This document shows, piece after piece, positions 21,385 through 29,501 of a stretch of DNA of 31,463 nucleotides. Position numbers and translations under genes: made by a program. Position 1 is the stretch's first letter. Each line of letters starts with the position of its first letter. The notes below the pieces were generated by a model. The model saw only the letters and a list, made by a program, of their open reading frames with translations. It was not told the DNA's origin and made no database searches. Source of the stretch: Streptomyces violaceoruber (GTDB lineage Bacteria; Actinomycetota; Actinomycetes; Streptomycetales; Streptomycetaceae); the NCBI GenBank assembly GCA_000720805.1, contig JODI01000089.1, positions 1 through 31,463 on the forward strand, given 5' to 3'.

Positions 21385-22857
21385 CTAGATCGTCACCCCG
21401 TCGATCTGCAGCGTCTGCACCGCCTTCGCCGCGAACGGGACCGCCACCGTCTTGCCGCTGAGGCGGGTGTCCGAGTACGCCGTGTACTTGTCGCCGCCCG
21501 TGGTGACCGTGTTCCAGCGCGGGACCAGGCCGCCCGAGCCGCCGGTGACGGTGGTGAAGCGGGAGAGGTCGAAGGTCAGGGTCTGGGCGGAGGTGGAGGT
21601 GTTCAGGGCGACGATGACCAGGCGCTTGGCCGAGGCGTCGTAGGCCGCGGCGGCGTAGCTGACGCCGGTGTCGAGGATCCGCATGCCGGGGCGGATGTGG
21701 CGGCTGAACTGGGCCATCACGTAGTGCTTCGTCTGGACCGTGGTCGGCTGGAGGGTGTTCGCGTCGTACGCGATCATCGCCCAGCCCGCGGACGGGTCCA
21801 TGACCTGCCAGTAGACCCAGGCGGTGGGGTGCAGCCAGCGGAAGTCGTAGAGCAGGTTGCTCGCCATCGTGAAGCCGGTGCCGTCCTTGTCGCCGGTCTC
21901 CGAGTTCCACAGCGCCTTGCCCGACGTCGTGACGACGTCCGAGTAGAGCAGGTCCCTACGGCCGTCCGCGCCCTGGTAGCCGTGTACGTTCACCCGGTTC
22001 ACCAGGGCCTTCGTGGACGAGCTGAAGGAGCCCCAGGTGGTGCGCGCGAGGTCGTAGCTCGTCTCGTCCGAGGCGGAGATCCTGGTGGCGGTCAGGCCGC
22101 GCTTGTCCAGCTCGCTGCGCATGTAGGGGAGTACGGCCGACTGGACGGTGGCGTCCATGTGGCAGCCCTCCTGCGTGCCGGTCGCCGTCCACCAGGACGA
22201 CGAGGGCTCGTTGAAGGGGTCCACGGTCGCGAAGTTCACGCCCCAGTTGTTCTTCGCGCGCAGCGCCACCGCGGCCAGGTGGGAGGCGTGCTGGCGGTAG
22301 TTCCAGGACTGGAGGTTGTTGCCGCCGTCCGAGGCGCCCGACGGGTTGTGGTTGAGGCACATCCACCACATCGGGGAGTTCGCGAACAGTTCGGTCGTCG
22401 CGCCCCGGGACGTCGCCTTCACCAGCATCGCGCGCTGCTTGGCGTCCGCGTTCCAGTTCCAGGCCGAGGACGTGGGGTCCTCGTTGTTCCAGTCCTGCCA
22501 GTAGCCCTCGATCTGCTTGAAGGAGGGGATGTTCGGCGAGGCCGTCATCGACGTGCCGCCCACGCTGTTCCAGCTGCACGCGCCCAGGTTGTAGCGGGCG
22601 ATGTTCAGCCCGAGGCCGGGGAGCGCCGTGCCGTTGTACGACACCGACTTGGTGGTGAAGAAGAGGTCGGCGAAGTCGTCCCGGGCGCCGAAGACGTTCG
22701 CCCACCAGGCCAGCGAGGTGCCCCAGCCCTCCCAGTTGCCGTACGACGTACCGGGGTTGACGGCGATCGTGGCGTCCGCTCGTGCGGTGCCGGTCGCCAG
22801 GGCGCTGCCGAGGAGGGTGCCGCCCGCGGCCGTGAGCAGCGTTCTGCGTCGGATCAT
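21385..22857 (-). CDS. Secreted GH30-type endo-beta-1,6-galactanase
   Basis: A 490-residue exported glycoside hydrolase. The signal MIRRRTLLTAAGGTLLGSAL ending ATGTARADA is twin-arginine-like, cut near residue 29. The mature enzyme begins TIAVNPGTSYGNWEGWGTSL AWW in two joined motifs typical of the GH30 (former GH5) beta-1,6-galactanases that attack side chains of plant arabinogalactan proteins. The acid/base is Glu217 in DPFNEPSSSWW; the nucleophile is Glu320 in LWNSETGDKD. Following the (beta/alpha)8 barrel is a beta domain (LVIVALNTSTSAQTLTFDLS to VQTLQIDGVTI). ATG 22857 follows GGAGAAGCC. A LacI-type operator candidate lies about 115 bases upstream, suggesting substrate-dependent induction. 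Confidence 0.88.
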   Translation of the reverse strand: MIRRRTLLTAAGGTLLGSALATGTARADATIAVNPGTSYGNWEGWGTSLAWWANVFGARDDFADLFFTTKSVSYNGTALPGLGLNIARYNLGACSWNSVGGTSMTASPNIPSFKQIEGYWQDWNNEDPTSSAWNWNADAKQRAMLVKATSRGATTELFANSPMWWMCLNHNPSGASDGGNNLQSWNYRQHASHLAAVALRAKNNWGVNFATVDPFNEPSSSWWTATGTQEGCHMDATVQSAVLPYMRSELDKRGLTATRISASDETSYDLARTTWGSFSSSTKALVNRVNVHGYQGADGRRDLLYSDVVTTSGKALWNSETGDKDGTGFTMASNLLYDFRWLHPTAWVYWQVMDPSAGWAMIAYDANTLQPTTVQTKHYVMAQFSRHIRPGMRILDTGVSYAAAAYDASAKRLVIVALNTSTSAQTLTFDLSRFTTVTGGSGGLVPRWNTVTTGGDKYTAYSDTRLSGKTVAVPFAAKAVQTLQIDGVTI

Positions 22858-22971
22858 GGCTTCTCCGAACTCCGAGTCGATCGACGCCGGTCCCTGAACC
22901 GGAGTCGTGGCCTGTCCCGCTGATGCCAGGAGGAAGCATCGGGTGTGACGCGTGAGGTTGTCGATAGTTCT

Positions 22972-22983
22972 GCAAGCCCTTTC
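22972..22983 (-). promoter_or_regulatory. Candidate LacI-family operator upstream of the galactanase
   Basis: On the minus strand GAAAGGGCTTGC matches the common Streptomyces LacI-type site GAAAGCGCTTTC at 10 of 12 positions. It sits in a small A+T-richer island in the divergent region (22858-23189) between galactanase and sortase. The rest of that gap holds GGGCCC-rich repeats (about 23089-23160) and no gene. Confidence 0.4.
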
Positions 22984-23189
22984 TAAAACCTCTGGAGGAA
23001 GTCCGGTATCCCGAACAGGGGCGGTACGCGGGGCAGTGTTCGCGCGGCGTCGGGCTGGTGACTTCGAGGCCCCGCGCCTATCGTGCGGGCGGCCCCGGGC
23101 CCGGCCCCGTTTCAGGGCCCACGTCCAGGTCCAGGCCCGGGCCCAGTCCGGCCCCGGTCGAGGTCTTACAAAAGGCGGGAGGCGTACGC

Positions 23190-24005
23190 ATGCGGCTTCA
23201 CGTCGTGCACCACGGCATACGACGCCGGCGTGCCCTGCGCCGACGGGCGCTGTGGGCCGGGGGCGAGGTCCTCGTCACCGTCGGGATCCTGATGCTGCTG
23301 CTCGTCGCACACCAACTCTGGTGGACCAACCGCCAGGCCCGGCAAGGCGCCGAGCACAAGGTGGAGGCGCTGGAGCGGCAGTGGGAGGGCGGTCACGGCG
23401 ACCCCGGCGGCAGCAGCGACGACCCCGGCGACGGAAGCGACCCCGACTCCGCCCCCGGCGACGGCGGCGATTCCGGTACGTCCGTCCCGTCCGCGTCCCC
23501 CGGGCCGCCGGGGGAGCGGTCCGCCGCCGCCGACCGGCCCTCGACGCCCCGCCGCTCCCAGGCGTACGCCATCCTCACCGTCCCCCGCCTCGGCCTCCGC
23601 GTCCCCGTCGCCGAAGGCATCGGCAAGGCGGACGTCCTCGACAAGGGGTACGCCGGCCACTACCCCGGCACCCAACAGCCCGGCCAGGCAGGCAACTTCG
23701 CCCTCGCGGGGCACCGCAACACCCACGGCGAGCCCTTCCGGTACATCAACCGGCTGCGGCCGAAGGACACCATCGAGGTCGAGACCAGGACCGCGACCTA
23801 CACGTACACCGTCGACCGGACCCTCCCGCAGACCTCGGCCCGGGACGCCGGCGTCATCCAGCCGATCCCGCGTTCCACGGTCCACCCTGGCCGCGGATAC
23901 ACCGCCCCCGGCTCCTACCTGACCCTGACGACCTGCACTCCGGAGTACACGTCCAGGTACCGTCTCGTGGTGTGGGCCGAGCTCGCGGAGGTGAGACCGC
24001 GCTGA
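23190..24005 (+). CDS. Class E sortase
   Basis: A 271-residue membrane-bound transpeptidase that cleaves LAXTG-type signals and attaches proteins to peptidoglycan. It has a basic N-terminus (RRRRALRRRALW), one transmembrane helix at about 24-42, and a long disordered Gly/Asp/Ser/Pro linker (about 66-120). The catalytic domain has AYAILTVPRLGLRVPVAEGI, NFALAGHRNTHGEPFRYINR (His175), LTLTTCTPEYTSRYRLVVWA (Cys249; Arg256 or Arg258). ATG 23190 has GGGAGG seven bases upstream; longer in-frame starts lack a ribosome site. No LAXTG substrate gene is adjacent. It is the first of a rightward series with the DUF6412 and yidC genes. Confidence 0.92.
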   Translation: MRLHVVHHGIRRRRALRRRALWAGGEVLVTVGILMLLLVAHQLWWTNRQARQGAEHKVEALERQWEGGHGDPGGSSDDPGDGSDPDSAPGDGGDSGTSVPSASPGPPGERSAAADRPSTPRRSQAYAILTVPRLGLRVPVAEGIGKADVLDKGYAGHYPGTQQPGQAGNFALAGHRNTHGEPFRYINRLRPKDTIEVETRTATYTYTVDRTLPQTSARDAGVIQPIPRSTVHPGRGYTAPGSYLTLTTCTPEYTSRYRLVVWAELAEVRPR

Positions 24006-24088
24006 GCCACAACTGGCCTACCGCTGACCTACTATGGCGAGACAGGCGCAAGAACTCGCAACAGCGGTACGAGGGGAGGGGACCGGTC

Positions 24089-24421
24089 GTGATCCGTCGC
24101 TGGACCAGTTGGACCAGTCGGACCAGCCCGCGCCCCGTCGCCGTACTGCTGGTCCTCCTCCTGGACCTCGCGCTGCTCGACGTCGGCGGCGGCCTCTCGG
24201 CCACCGTCGCGTTCGCCGCTACCGCCGCGGCCGGCGCCGCGCTCGCCGTCTGCAGTCTGCTCGCCTCGCGCGCCGCGCCCGCCGTCCCGCCCACCCGGGT
24301 GCGTACGGCCATCCGCGACCGCGCCCGCCGTACGGCGTTCCTGCCGCAGCGAGATCCCGACGCCAAGGGGCGCAGCCGCCCCCGAGCGCCCGGACACGCC
24401 CTCCCGACGACCGTCGCGTAG
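24089..24421 (+). CDS. DUF6412-like small membrane protein
   Basis: A 110-residue protein with two hydrophobic helices: PVAVLLVLLLDLALLDVGGG (about 17-36) and ATVAFAATAAAGAALAVCSL (about 39-59). A basic, proline-rich cytoplasmic tail follows (VRTAIRDRARRTAFLPQRDP and beyond). It matches, from memory, the DUF6412 proteins placed directly before a short YidC gene in Streptomyces, as here. GTG 24089 is chosen because GAGGGGAGGGG precedes it. Possibly a YidC accessory factor; that is inference from position only. Confidence 0.75.
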   Translation: MIRRWTSWTSRTSPRPVAVLLVLLLDLALLDVGGGLSATVAFAATAAAGAALAVCSLLASRAAPAVPPTRVRTAIRDRARRTAFLPQRDPDAKGRSRPRAPGHALPTTVA

Positions 24422-24509
24422 GGCGCCTCTTCCACGAGCCGGACCCCGCGCGGGTCGTCATGCCGTTCTCACCACTCCCGGCACGACGAGACCCCCGGAG
24501 GGCTCACCC

Positions 24510-25223
24510 ATGTCCGTTTTCGCCGACCTGGTCCAGCACCTGGCCGACCTGCTCCAGCCGCTGTTCGGCGCCACCGCGGCCGCCGCCGCGATCGTCCTGT
24601 TCACCGCACTCGTACGACTCCTCGTGCACCCCCTGTCCCGGGCGGCGGCCCGCGGACAGAAGGCGCGCACCCGGCTCCAGCCGAAGATGGCCGAGCTGCG
24701 GAAGAAGCACGCGAAGAACCCCGAGAAGCTGCGGAAGGCCGTCCTCGCACTGCACGCCGAGGAAAAGGTGTCACCGCTGTCCGGCTGTCTCCCGAGCCTG
24801 CTCCAGATGCCCGCGTTCTTCCTGCTCTACCACCTGTTCTCCAACACGACGATCGGCGGCCGGACGAACGAACTGCTCACCCACCAGCTGTTCGCCGCGC
24901 CCCTCGGCGACCGCTGGACGGACGCGCTCGGCGGCGGTGGGCTGTTCGGCGGCGCGGGACTCGTGTACGTCGGCCTGTTCGTGCTCGTCGCCGCGGTCGC
25001 CGCGTTCAACTACCGCCGTACGAAGGCGATGGCGGCCGCGAGTGAGACGGCGCCCGTGGCGGGTGGCGAGCAGCTGCCCGGGCTGGGCGCGATGAGCAAG
25101 GTCATGCCGTTCATGTCCTTCTTCACGCTGTTCACCGTGGCGGTGGTACCGCTCGCCGCCGCGCTGTACGTGGTGACCAGCACGACATGGAGCGCGGTGG
25201 AGCGGGCGGTGCTGTACCGCTGA
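24510..25223 (+). CDS. yidC: YidC/Oxa1-family membrane protein insertase (short actinomycete paralogue)
   Basis: A 237-residue insertase that helps proteins enter the cytoplasmic membrane. Features: first core helix AAAAIVLFTALVRLLVHPLS with conserved Arg36 of the hydrophilic groove, the cytoplasmic hairpin LQPKMAELRKKHAKNPEKLR, then EEKVSPLSGCLPSLLQMPAF and FLLYHLFSN (family signature), and later helices around LVYVGLFVLVAAVAAF and PFMSFFTLFTVAVVPLAAAL. It is shorter than the main YidC (~400 aa) and is likely a second copy. ATG 24510 follows GGAGGG. It is preceded by the DUF6412 gene (88-base gap) and followed by an inverted repeat. Confidence 0.9.
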   Translation: MSVFADLVQHLADLLQPLFGATAAAAAIVLFTALVRLLVHPLSRAAARGQKARTRLQPKMAELRKKHAKNPEKLRKAVLALHAEEKVSPLSGCLPSLLQMPAFFLLYHLFSNTTIGGRTNELLTHQLFAAPLGDRWTDALGGGGLFGGAGLVYVGLFVLVAAVAAFNYRRTKAMAAASETAPVAGGEQLPGLGAMSKVMPFMSFFTLFTVAVVPLAAALYVVTSTTWSAVERAVLYR

Positions 25224-25260
25224 GCCGGGGCCGCACCGCGAAGGGCCGGGGTGTGCCGGT

Positions 25261-25321
25261 CCAGTCCGTGAACCGGGTATTGCGGACTGGACGGCCAGCT
25301 TGGAGGATCGACCAGTCCTCC
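25261..25321 (+). promoter_or_regulatory. Two inverted repeats and a candidate promoter before the FAH gene
   Basis: CCAGTCCG (25261-25268) pairs with CGGACTGG (25283-25290), and GGAGGA (25302-25307) with TCCTCC (25316-25321). A TTGCGG (25280-25285) and GAGGAT (25303-25308) pair with 17-base spacing lies across them, so both repeats touch promoter elements. The first could instead terminate the yidC transcript. The second overlaps the -10 box and looks like a GntR/IclR-type operator; no regulator gene is adjacent. Confidence 0.4.
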
Positions 25322-25371
25322 GATGGCTGTACCCGTCGGCGGACCGCCCGCGATCGAGGGAGATTGGGATC

Positions 25372-26229
25372 ATGAAGCTGCTGCGAGTCGGTACGGCGGG
25401 GTCGGAGCGGCCCGCGCTGCTCGACGCCGAGGGGGTCCTGCGGGACCTGTCCGGTGTCGTTCCGGACATCGACGGCCCGCTGCTGGCCGACGAGACGGCC
25501 CTGAGCCGGATCCGCGCCGCCGTCGACGAGGGCTCGCTGCCCGCGCTCGACGCCACCGGGCTGCGCGTCGGACCGCCGCTCGCACGGATCGGCAAGATCG
25601 TGTGCATCGGGCTGAACTACCACGACCACGCCCGCGAGACGGGGGCCCAGCCGCCGCCGGAGCCGGTGATCTTCTTCAAGGCCGCGGACACGGTGGTCGG
25701 GCCGCACGACACGGTGCTGGTCCCGCGCCGGTCCGTGAAGACCGACTGGGAAGTGGAACTGGCGGTCGTCATCGGACGTACGGCCCGGTACGTGGAGTCG
25801 GCCGAGGCCGCGCTCGGGCATGTCGCCGGGTACGCGATCTCGCACGACGTGTCCGAGCGGGAGTTCCAGATCGAGCGGGGCGGGACCTGGGACAAGGGGA
25901 AGAACTGCGAGACGTTCAACCCGCTCGGACCGTGGCTGGTGACGGCGGACGAGGTTCCGGACCCGCAGGACCTGTCACTGCGGCTGTGGGTCAACGGGGA
26001 ACTGAAGCAGGACGGGACGACCGCGGAGCAGATCTTCCCGGTGGCGGAGGTCGTGCGGTACGTCAGTCAGTTCATGACGCTCTACCCCGGGGACGTGATC
26101 AACACGGGGACGCCGGCGGGGGTGGCGATGGGGCACCCTGAGCCGAAGCCGTATCTGCGGGCCGGGGACGTGGTGGAGCTGGAGATCGCGGGACTGGGTC
26201 GTCAGCGGCAGGAATTCAAGGACGCGTAG
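25372..26229 (+). CDS. Fumarylacetoacetate hydrolase (FAH) family protein
   Basis: A 285-residue metal-dependent hydrolase or isomerase acting on diketo or oxo acids. The N-terminal small domain (MKLLRVGTAGSERPALLDAE) precedes the catalytic fold: VCIGLNYHDHARETG, VIFFKAADTVVGPHDTVLVP, DWEVELAVVIG with metal ligands Glu127 and Glu129, SHDVSEREFQ with Asp159, KNCETFNPLGPWLVT, and YPGDVINTGTPAGVAMG. It fits the 2-hydroxyhepta-2,4-diene-1,7-dioate isomerase / ureidoglycolate lyase / acylpyruvase group; the exact reaction cannot be read. ATG 25372 has GGGAGA upstream at slightly long spacing. It stands alone, with operator-like repeats upstream and a strong terminator downstream. Confidence 0.92.
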   Translation: MKLLRVGTAGSERPALLDAEGVLRDLSGVVPDIDGPLLADETALSRIRAAVDEGSLPALDATGLRVGPPLARIGKIVCIGLNYHDHARETGAQPPPEPVIFFKAADTVVGPHDTVLVPRRSVKTDWEVELAVVIGRTARYVESAEAALGHVAGYAISHDVSEREFQIERGGTWDKGKNCETFNPLGPWLVTADEVPDPQDLSLRLWVNGELKQDGTTAEQIFPVAEVVRYVSQFMTLYPGDVINTGTPAGVAMGHPEPKPYLRAGDVVELEIAGLGRQRQEFKDA

Positions 26230-26247
26230 CGCTCCGCGGGGAGAGCC

Positions 26248-26326
26248 GGGGAACTGCGGCGACTTTGCCGGCCGCGGGCCGTCCGCGGCCGGTCGCGGCC
26301 GGTCGCGCGGTTCCCCGCGCCTTTTT
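26248..26326 (+). terminator. Strong hairpin terminator, also a Streptomyces-type repeated element
   Basis: GGGGAACTGCGGCGAC (26248-26263) pairs imperfectly with GTCGCGCGGTTCCCC (26302-26316), then GCGCC and TTTTT at 26322-26326. The loop contains nested GGCCGG/CCGGCC-rich hairpins and two copies of CGGCCGGTCG. The GGTCGCGCGGTTCCCCGCGC text is, from memory, widespread after Streptomyces genes. It ends the FAH transcript. Confidence 0.75.
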
Positions 26327-26757
26327 GGCCGAGCTGTGGCTGCCCGCGGTTGAACCGGATGGTGAGGGCGCCGTACTCCGCGTAGACGCAGGCGCGCTCG
26401 CGGGGGCGGCGGACCAGGCCGGGTGCGGTGATCGTCCCGAAGCGCCTCTGACGGCCCGCTCCGTGGAAGCGACACCGGGCCTCGTACTGTGGAGCCACCC
26501 TGTGAGCAATACCTGTGGCCGGAGAATGGTTTCCGTTTCTTCGGTAGATTAATCTGGTGATGGCATGTCCCCCGGGGGGCGCATCGTTGCAGGAGGGGCG
26601 CGCAATCGCATTGCCAGCGCTGTCTGCGGTTGCCGGGCGATCCATATCTGCCTCATGTTCACTCTTGCGCGTGAATCTGGTTTTTATCCGGAACCCAGAG
26701 GCTGTGTCCTGCTGTGCTTTGGTGTGAACTTCACTGGAACAGCAGGAAAGAAACCGT
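26327..26757. other. Gene-free stretch before the membrane GAF-like gene
   Basis: About 430 bases. The left part is G+C-rich with open frames of no recognisable content. The right part (26500-26757) is distinctly A+T-richer, with a perfect AGATTAATCT palindrome at 26546-26555 and a C5G6 run near 26570. It must hold the promoter of the 26758 gene. No confident -35/-10 pair. Confidence 0.4.
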
Positions 26758-27651
26758 ATGCGTCATACTTCTAAATTCCGGCTGGCGGTCACGGTCATTG
26801 TCGGGCTACTCAGTGGCGCCTCGGCCATGTTCGGTGTGATTGCCAACGGCGACCAGCGACTGAACACCGTCTTCCTGGTTCTCGGCGGCGCGGCCGCCGC
26901 GGCAGCGGCTGGACTGACGTTTCTCGTGCAAGGAAACCAGCCGGTTCCCCCTGCCCCGCTGCCGGCCGACAAACGCGCAGACGTCAGGTTCCAGGCGGCC
27001 GTACATCCCGTGGCCGAAAACCTGGCATCCCTCGCGTCGATGTCGACCGAAGCCCCTGACCTGCGAGGGACCATCAACCGGGCCCTGGTGCAGACCGCGG
27101 CGCACCTCGTCGAGGAGGCCGGCTGCGTGGCCGCCTTCTACGCCCTGGAAGAGGACCCCGACAACAAGCGGAACGACAGGCTCGCCAAGCGTGTCACCTC
27201 CACGGAATCCGCGGACCTCCCGGCCTACTACAAGGAGGACAGGGCTGCCGGATCCTTCCTCCTGGACATCGCGACGGGCACCAAAGACCGGTGCGTCAAA
27301 AACTATGAAGAGGACCCCGAGAAATGGCGCATCGATCTCATCGACGGATGCACCACGGCCCTCTTTGTTCCCGTCCGGGCGGGAGAGATTCCCAAGGGGA
27401 TCCTGATCGTGCAGGCCATTGAGGCCGGTTGCCTGGAAGACGGCAACGAAAGGAAGAAGTACGGGGCCATCGCACATCTGATCGGAGCCAGTCAAGCCGT
27501 AGCGGATCTCACGGCACAGGTCCGGAGCCTGCCTGCTCAGGCCAACGGTTCTCCCAAAAAGTCACCGTCCGTGAACGGTGCGGGCGCGGAAGGGCATGAT
27601 CCGGAAAAGGCATCCGATTCTGATGCGGATTCCATCCGTGACGGGGAATGA
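26758..27651 (+). CDS. Two-helix membrane protein with cytosolic GAF-like domain
   Basis: A 297-residue protein. Two N-terminal transmembrane helices (about 8-29, LAVTVIVGLLSGASAMFGVI; about 37-57, TVFLVLGGAAAAAAAGLTFL) form a hairpin. A soluble domain follows (about 80-250) with GAF-like order: long helix DLRGTINRALVQTAAHLVEE, sheet GCVAAFYALEE, RAAGSFLLDIATGTKDRCVK, DGCTTALFVPVRAGEIPKGI and LIVQAIEAGCL. The last 40 residues are a charged, disordered tail. The GAF call rests on pattern, not on ligand residues. AGGAAAG precedes ATG 26758. Its stop overlaps an in-frame ATG of the next small gene (ATGA). Likely a membrane sensor or effector; function unknown. Confidence 0.72.
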   Translation: MRHTSKFRLAVTVIVGLLSGASAMFGVIANGDQRLNTVFLVLGGAAAAAAAGLTFLVQGNQPVPPAPLPADKRADVRFQAAVHPVAENLASLASMSTEAPDLRGTINRALVQTAAHLVEEAGCVAAFYALEEDPDNKRNDRLAKRVTSTESADLPAYYKEDRAAGSFLLDIATGTKDRCVKNYEEDPEKWRIDLIDGCTTALFVPVRAGEIPKGILIVQAIEAGCLEDGNERKKYGAIAHLIGASQAVADLTAQVRSLPAQANGSPKKSPSVNGAGAEGHDPEKASDSDADSIRDGE

Positions 27652-27707
27652 ATCTGGATACAGTGAAAGAGCTCAGCCAAACTGCACCGAGGCACTGGGG
27701 GAATCCA

Positions 27708-27884
27708 ATGAGTGATCGTGAAACAGTCATCGTCGGATCCGCGCAACGCTGGCTGAACGGCAAGGAGTCGAGCAAGCAGTACTTCCTGCGGGCGGAACGC
27801 GCTGCCACGTCAGGCTCTCCTACCCTGGGCGGCCGGCTCCTGGGCCTTCTGCACCGACTTGTCGAAGGCCAGCTACGACGGTGA
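27708..27884 (+). CDS. Small hypothetical protein (58 aa) coupled to the GAF-like membrane gene
   Basis: A 58-residue basic protein, MSDRETVIVGSAQRWLNGKE then SSKQYFLRAERAATSGSPTL and GGRLLGLLHRLVEGQLRR. Its C-terminus could form an amphipathic helix. ATG 27708 has GGGGGA five bases upstream and is preferred. An in-frame ATG at 27648 overlaps the preceding stop as ATGA and would give 78 residues, but lacks a properly spaced ribosome site and the added codons have weak G/C bias. Close spacing implies one transcript with the sensor-like gene, followed by a strong hairpin. No known family recognised. Confidence 0.6.
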   Translation: MSDRETVIVGSAQRWLNGKESSKQYFLRAERAATSGSPTLGGRLLGLLHRLVEGQLRR

Positions 27885-27912
27885 ACTGACCTGCCATCAG
27901 GCCGGCCGAGGC

Positions 27913-27947
27913 GGGACGTCCTCCTGGAGAGCCTCCGAGGACGTCCC
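27913..27947. terminator. Long perfect stem-loop between convergent genes
   Basis: GGGACGTCCTC (27913-27923) pairs exactly with GAGGACGTCCC (27937-27947). Inside the loop GGAG and CTCC can extend the stem with a two-base bulge. Position between the 58-aa gene and the end of the LLM gene suggests a bidirectional terminator. Confidence 0.75.
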
Positions 27948-28006
27948 ACGTTCAGGCGCCGCGCGGTACCCGTGGCAGAACCCACGGCCGACGCGAGGCG
28001 TGATTC

Positions 28007-28873
28007 TCAGGCCAGCAGGTCCGCGAGCCGGCTCCAAGCAGCCCTCGGCAGGGAGCCTCGCGGCTCGCCGTCCACCACCTGAAGGGCCACGTGGTCGGCG
28101 CCCGCCTCGCGGAACGCGTCGATACGGGCGCGGATCGCCGACTCGTCCCCCCAGGCGAACACCGCGTCGATCAGGCGGTCGCTGCCGCCGTTCGTGAGGT
28201 CGTCCTCCGTGAAGCCGTGGCGGAGGAAGTTGTTGGTGTAGTTGGGCAGGGCGAGGTAGATGGCGAGGGCCCCGCGGGCCAGGGAGCGGGCCCGGGCCGG
28301 ATCGGTCTCCAGGACGACCATCAACTCCGGGGCGAGGAGCGGGGCCGAGCCCAGGATCTCGCGCGAGTAGGCGGTGTGATCGGGGGTCACCAGGTACGGG
28401 ATCGAGCCGGCGGCGCGGTCACGGGCCAGCTCCACGGACTTCGGACCGAGGGCCGCCAGGAGGCGGCGGTCCGCCGGCAGCCCCGCCGCATCCAGGCCGT
28501 CGAGATACGCGACGAGCGCCGAGTACGGGCGGCGGTACTGGTCCGCGCTCTTGGCGTGGCTGACGCCGAGACCCAGAAGGAAGCGCCCGGGGTGGGTCGC
28601 CTCCAGGTCGGCGAAGGCGGTCGCGGTGTCGGCGGGCTCGTGCTCCCAGATGCTCTGGATGCTGGTACCGACGACGATCCGCGAGGTCCCCGCGATCAGC
28701 GGGGCCGCGTCGGCGGCGGAGGTGTTGCCGCCCAGCCAGATCGCGCCGTACCCGAGCTGCTCCAACTCGGCCGCGGCCTCGGCCGCTTCGCCGCGCAGGG
28801 CAGGCTCCTTGGCACGCAGGCCACCCCACCAGATGCCGTACCGTCCTACGGCGTCCTTCACGGCGTTGCTCAT
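28007..28873 (-). CDS. LLM-class F420-dependent oxidoreductase
   Basis: A 288-residue luciferase-like monooxygenase-fold enzyme of the TIGR03620-like type. Motifs: VGRYGIWWGGL at the N-terminus, LEQLGYGAIWLGGNTSAADA, RIVVGTSIQSIWEHEPADTA, THPGRFLLGLGVSHAKSADQ, RLLAALGPKSVELARDRAAG, YLVTPDHTAYSREILG, and the tail FREAGADHVALQVVDGE. It should bind coenzyme F420 (common in actinomycetes) and reduce or oxidise an unknown substrate. ATG 28873 (MSNAVKDAVGRYG) has AAGGGA upstream and is preferred over an upstream in-frame start. Convergent with the 58-aa gene and followed by the hairpin at 27913. Confidence 0.9.
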   Translation of the reverse strand: MSNAVKDAVGRYGIWWGGLRAKEPALRGEAAEAAAELEQLGYGAIWLGGNTSAADAAPLIAGTSRIVVGTSIQSIWEHEPADTATAFADLEATHPGRFLLGLGVSHAKSADQYRRPYSALVAYLDGLDAAGLPADRRLLAALGPKSVELARDRAAGSIPYLVTPDHTAYSREILGSAPLLAPELMVVLETDPARARSLARGALAIYLALPNYTNNFLRHGFTEDDLTNGGSDRLIDAVFAWGDESAIRARIDAFREAGADHVALQVVDGEPRGSLPRAAWSRLADLLA

Positions 28874-28997
28874 GGATTCGGTCCCTTCGGTCGGGGTGCG
28901 GTACACGGGTGCCAACCGGAGGGCCCTTCGGGATCTTCCCGTAACTCCCGGTAACTCCCCCGTACGGGCCTTCCGTTTCCCCTCCTCCCCGCTTCCG

Positions 28998-29501
28998 TCA
29001 CAGCTCCAGGAACTGCTCCAGCGCTTCCACGACGAACCGGTGGTCCTGCAACTGCGGCAGCCCGGAGACGGTCACCGCGCCGATCACGCCGACGCCCTCG
29101 ACGGTGATCGGGAAGGAACCGCCGTGGGCCGCGTACTCGTCGGGGTCGAGGCGCGAGGACTCCTCGAACGTGGTGCCCTTGGCGCGGCAGCGGGCGCCGA
29201 CCAGGTAGGAGGCGGACCCGTAGCGCTCCACGACCCGGCGCTTGCGGGCGATCCAGGCGTCGTTGTCGGGGGCCGAACCGGGCAGGGCGGCGTGGAAGAG
29301 CTGCTGGCCGGCGCGGTGGATGTCGATGGCGACCGGCGCCTGCCGCTCCCGGGCCAGCTCGACGAGGAGGGAGCCCAGCGCCCAGGCGTCGTCGTGGGTG
29401 AACTGCCGGAAGACGAGGCGCCGTTCCTGCGCCTCCAGTTCCTCCAGGGGCGGGGTGAGCTCCGGGTGGAACTTCGGCGTGATCTCCGGGTTGTGCGTCA
29501 C
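28998..29501 (-). CDS. UPF0303 / heme-degrading-domain (HbpS/GlcG-like) protein
   Basis: A 167-residue protein of the PF03928 family: ELEAQERRLVFRQFTHDDAW, LGSLLVELARERQAPVAIDI, LFHAALPGSAPDNDAWIARK, RAKGTTFEESSRLDPDEYAA, HGGSFPITVEGVGVIGAVTV and SGLPQLQDHRFVVEALEQFL. Members are small octamer-forming proteins; some bind or degrade heme, but many have no known activity. GTG 29501 overlaps the stop of the upstream dehydrogenase gene by four bases (GTGA), so it is translationally coupled to it. It probably serves the same sugar or polyol pathway or its regulation. Confidence 0.88.
   Translation of the reverse strand: MTHNPEITPKFHPELTPPLEELEAQERRLVFRQFTHDDAWALGSLLVELARERQAPVAIDIHRAGQQLFHAALPGSAPDNDAWIARKRRVVERYGSASYLVGARCRAKGTTFEESSRLDPDEYAAHGGSFPITVEGVGVIGAVTVSGLPQLQDHRFVVEALEQFLEL

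Noticed and set aside
20950..22923. Long plus-strand open frame of 657 codons
   Set aside because: It lies opposite the galactanase gene, is rich in Arg/Gly/Val and has no motif. Long antisense frames are normal at this G+C content.
22952..24421. Single long frame covering the sortase region and the DUF6412 gene
   Set aside because: Only the last 110 codons (from GTG 24089) look like protein; the upstream part is out of frame with the sortase and Arg/Pro-rich.
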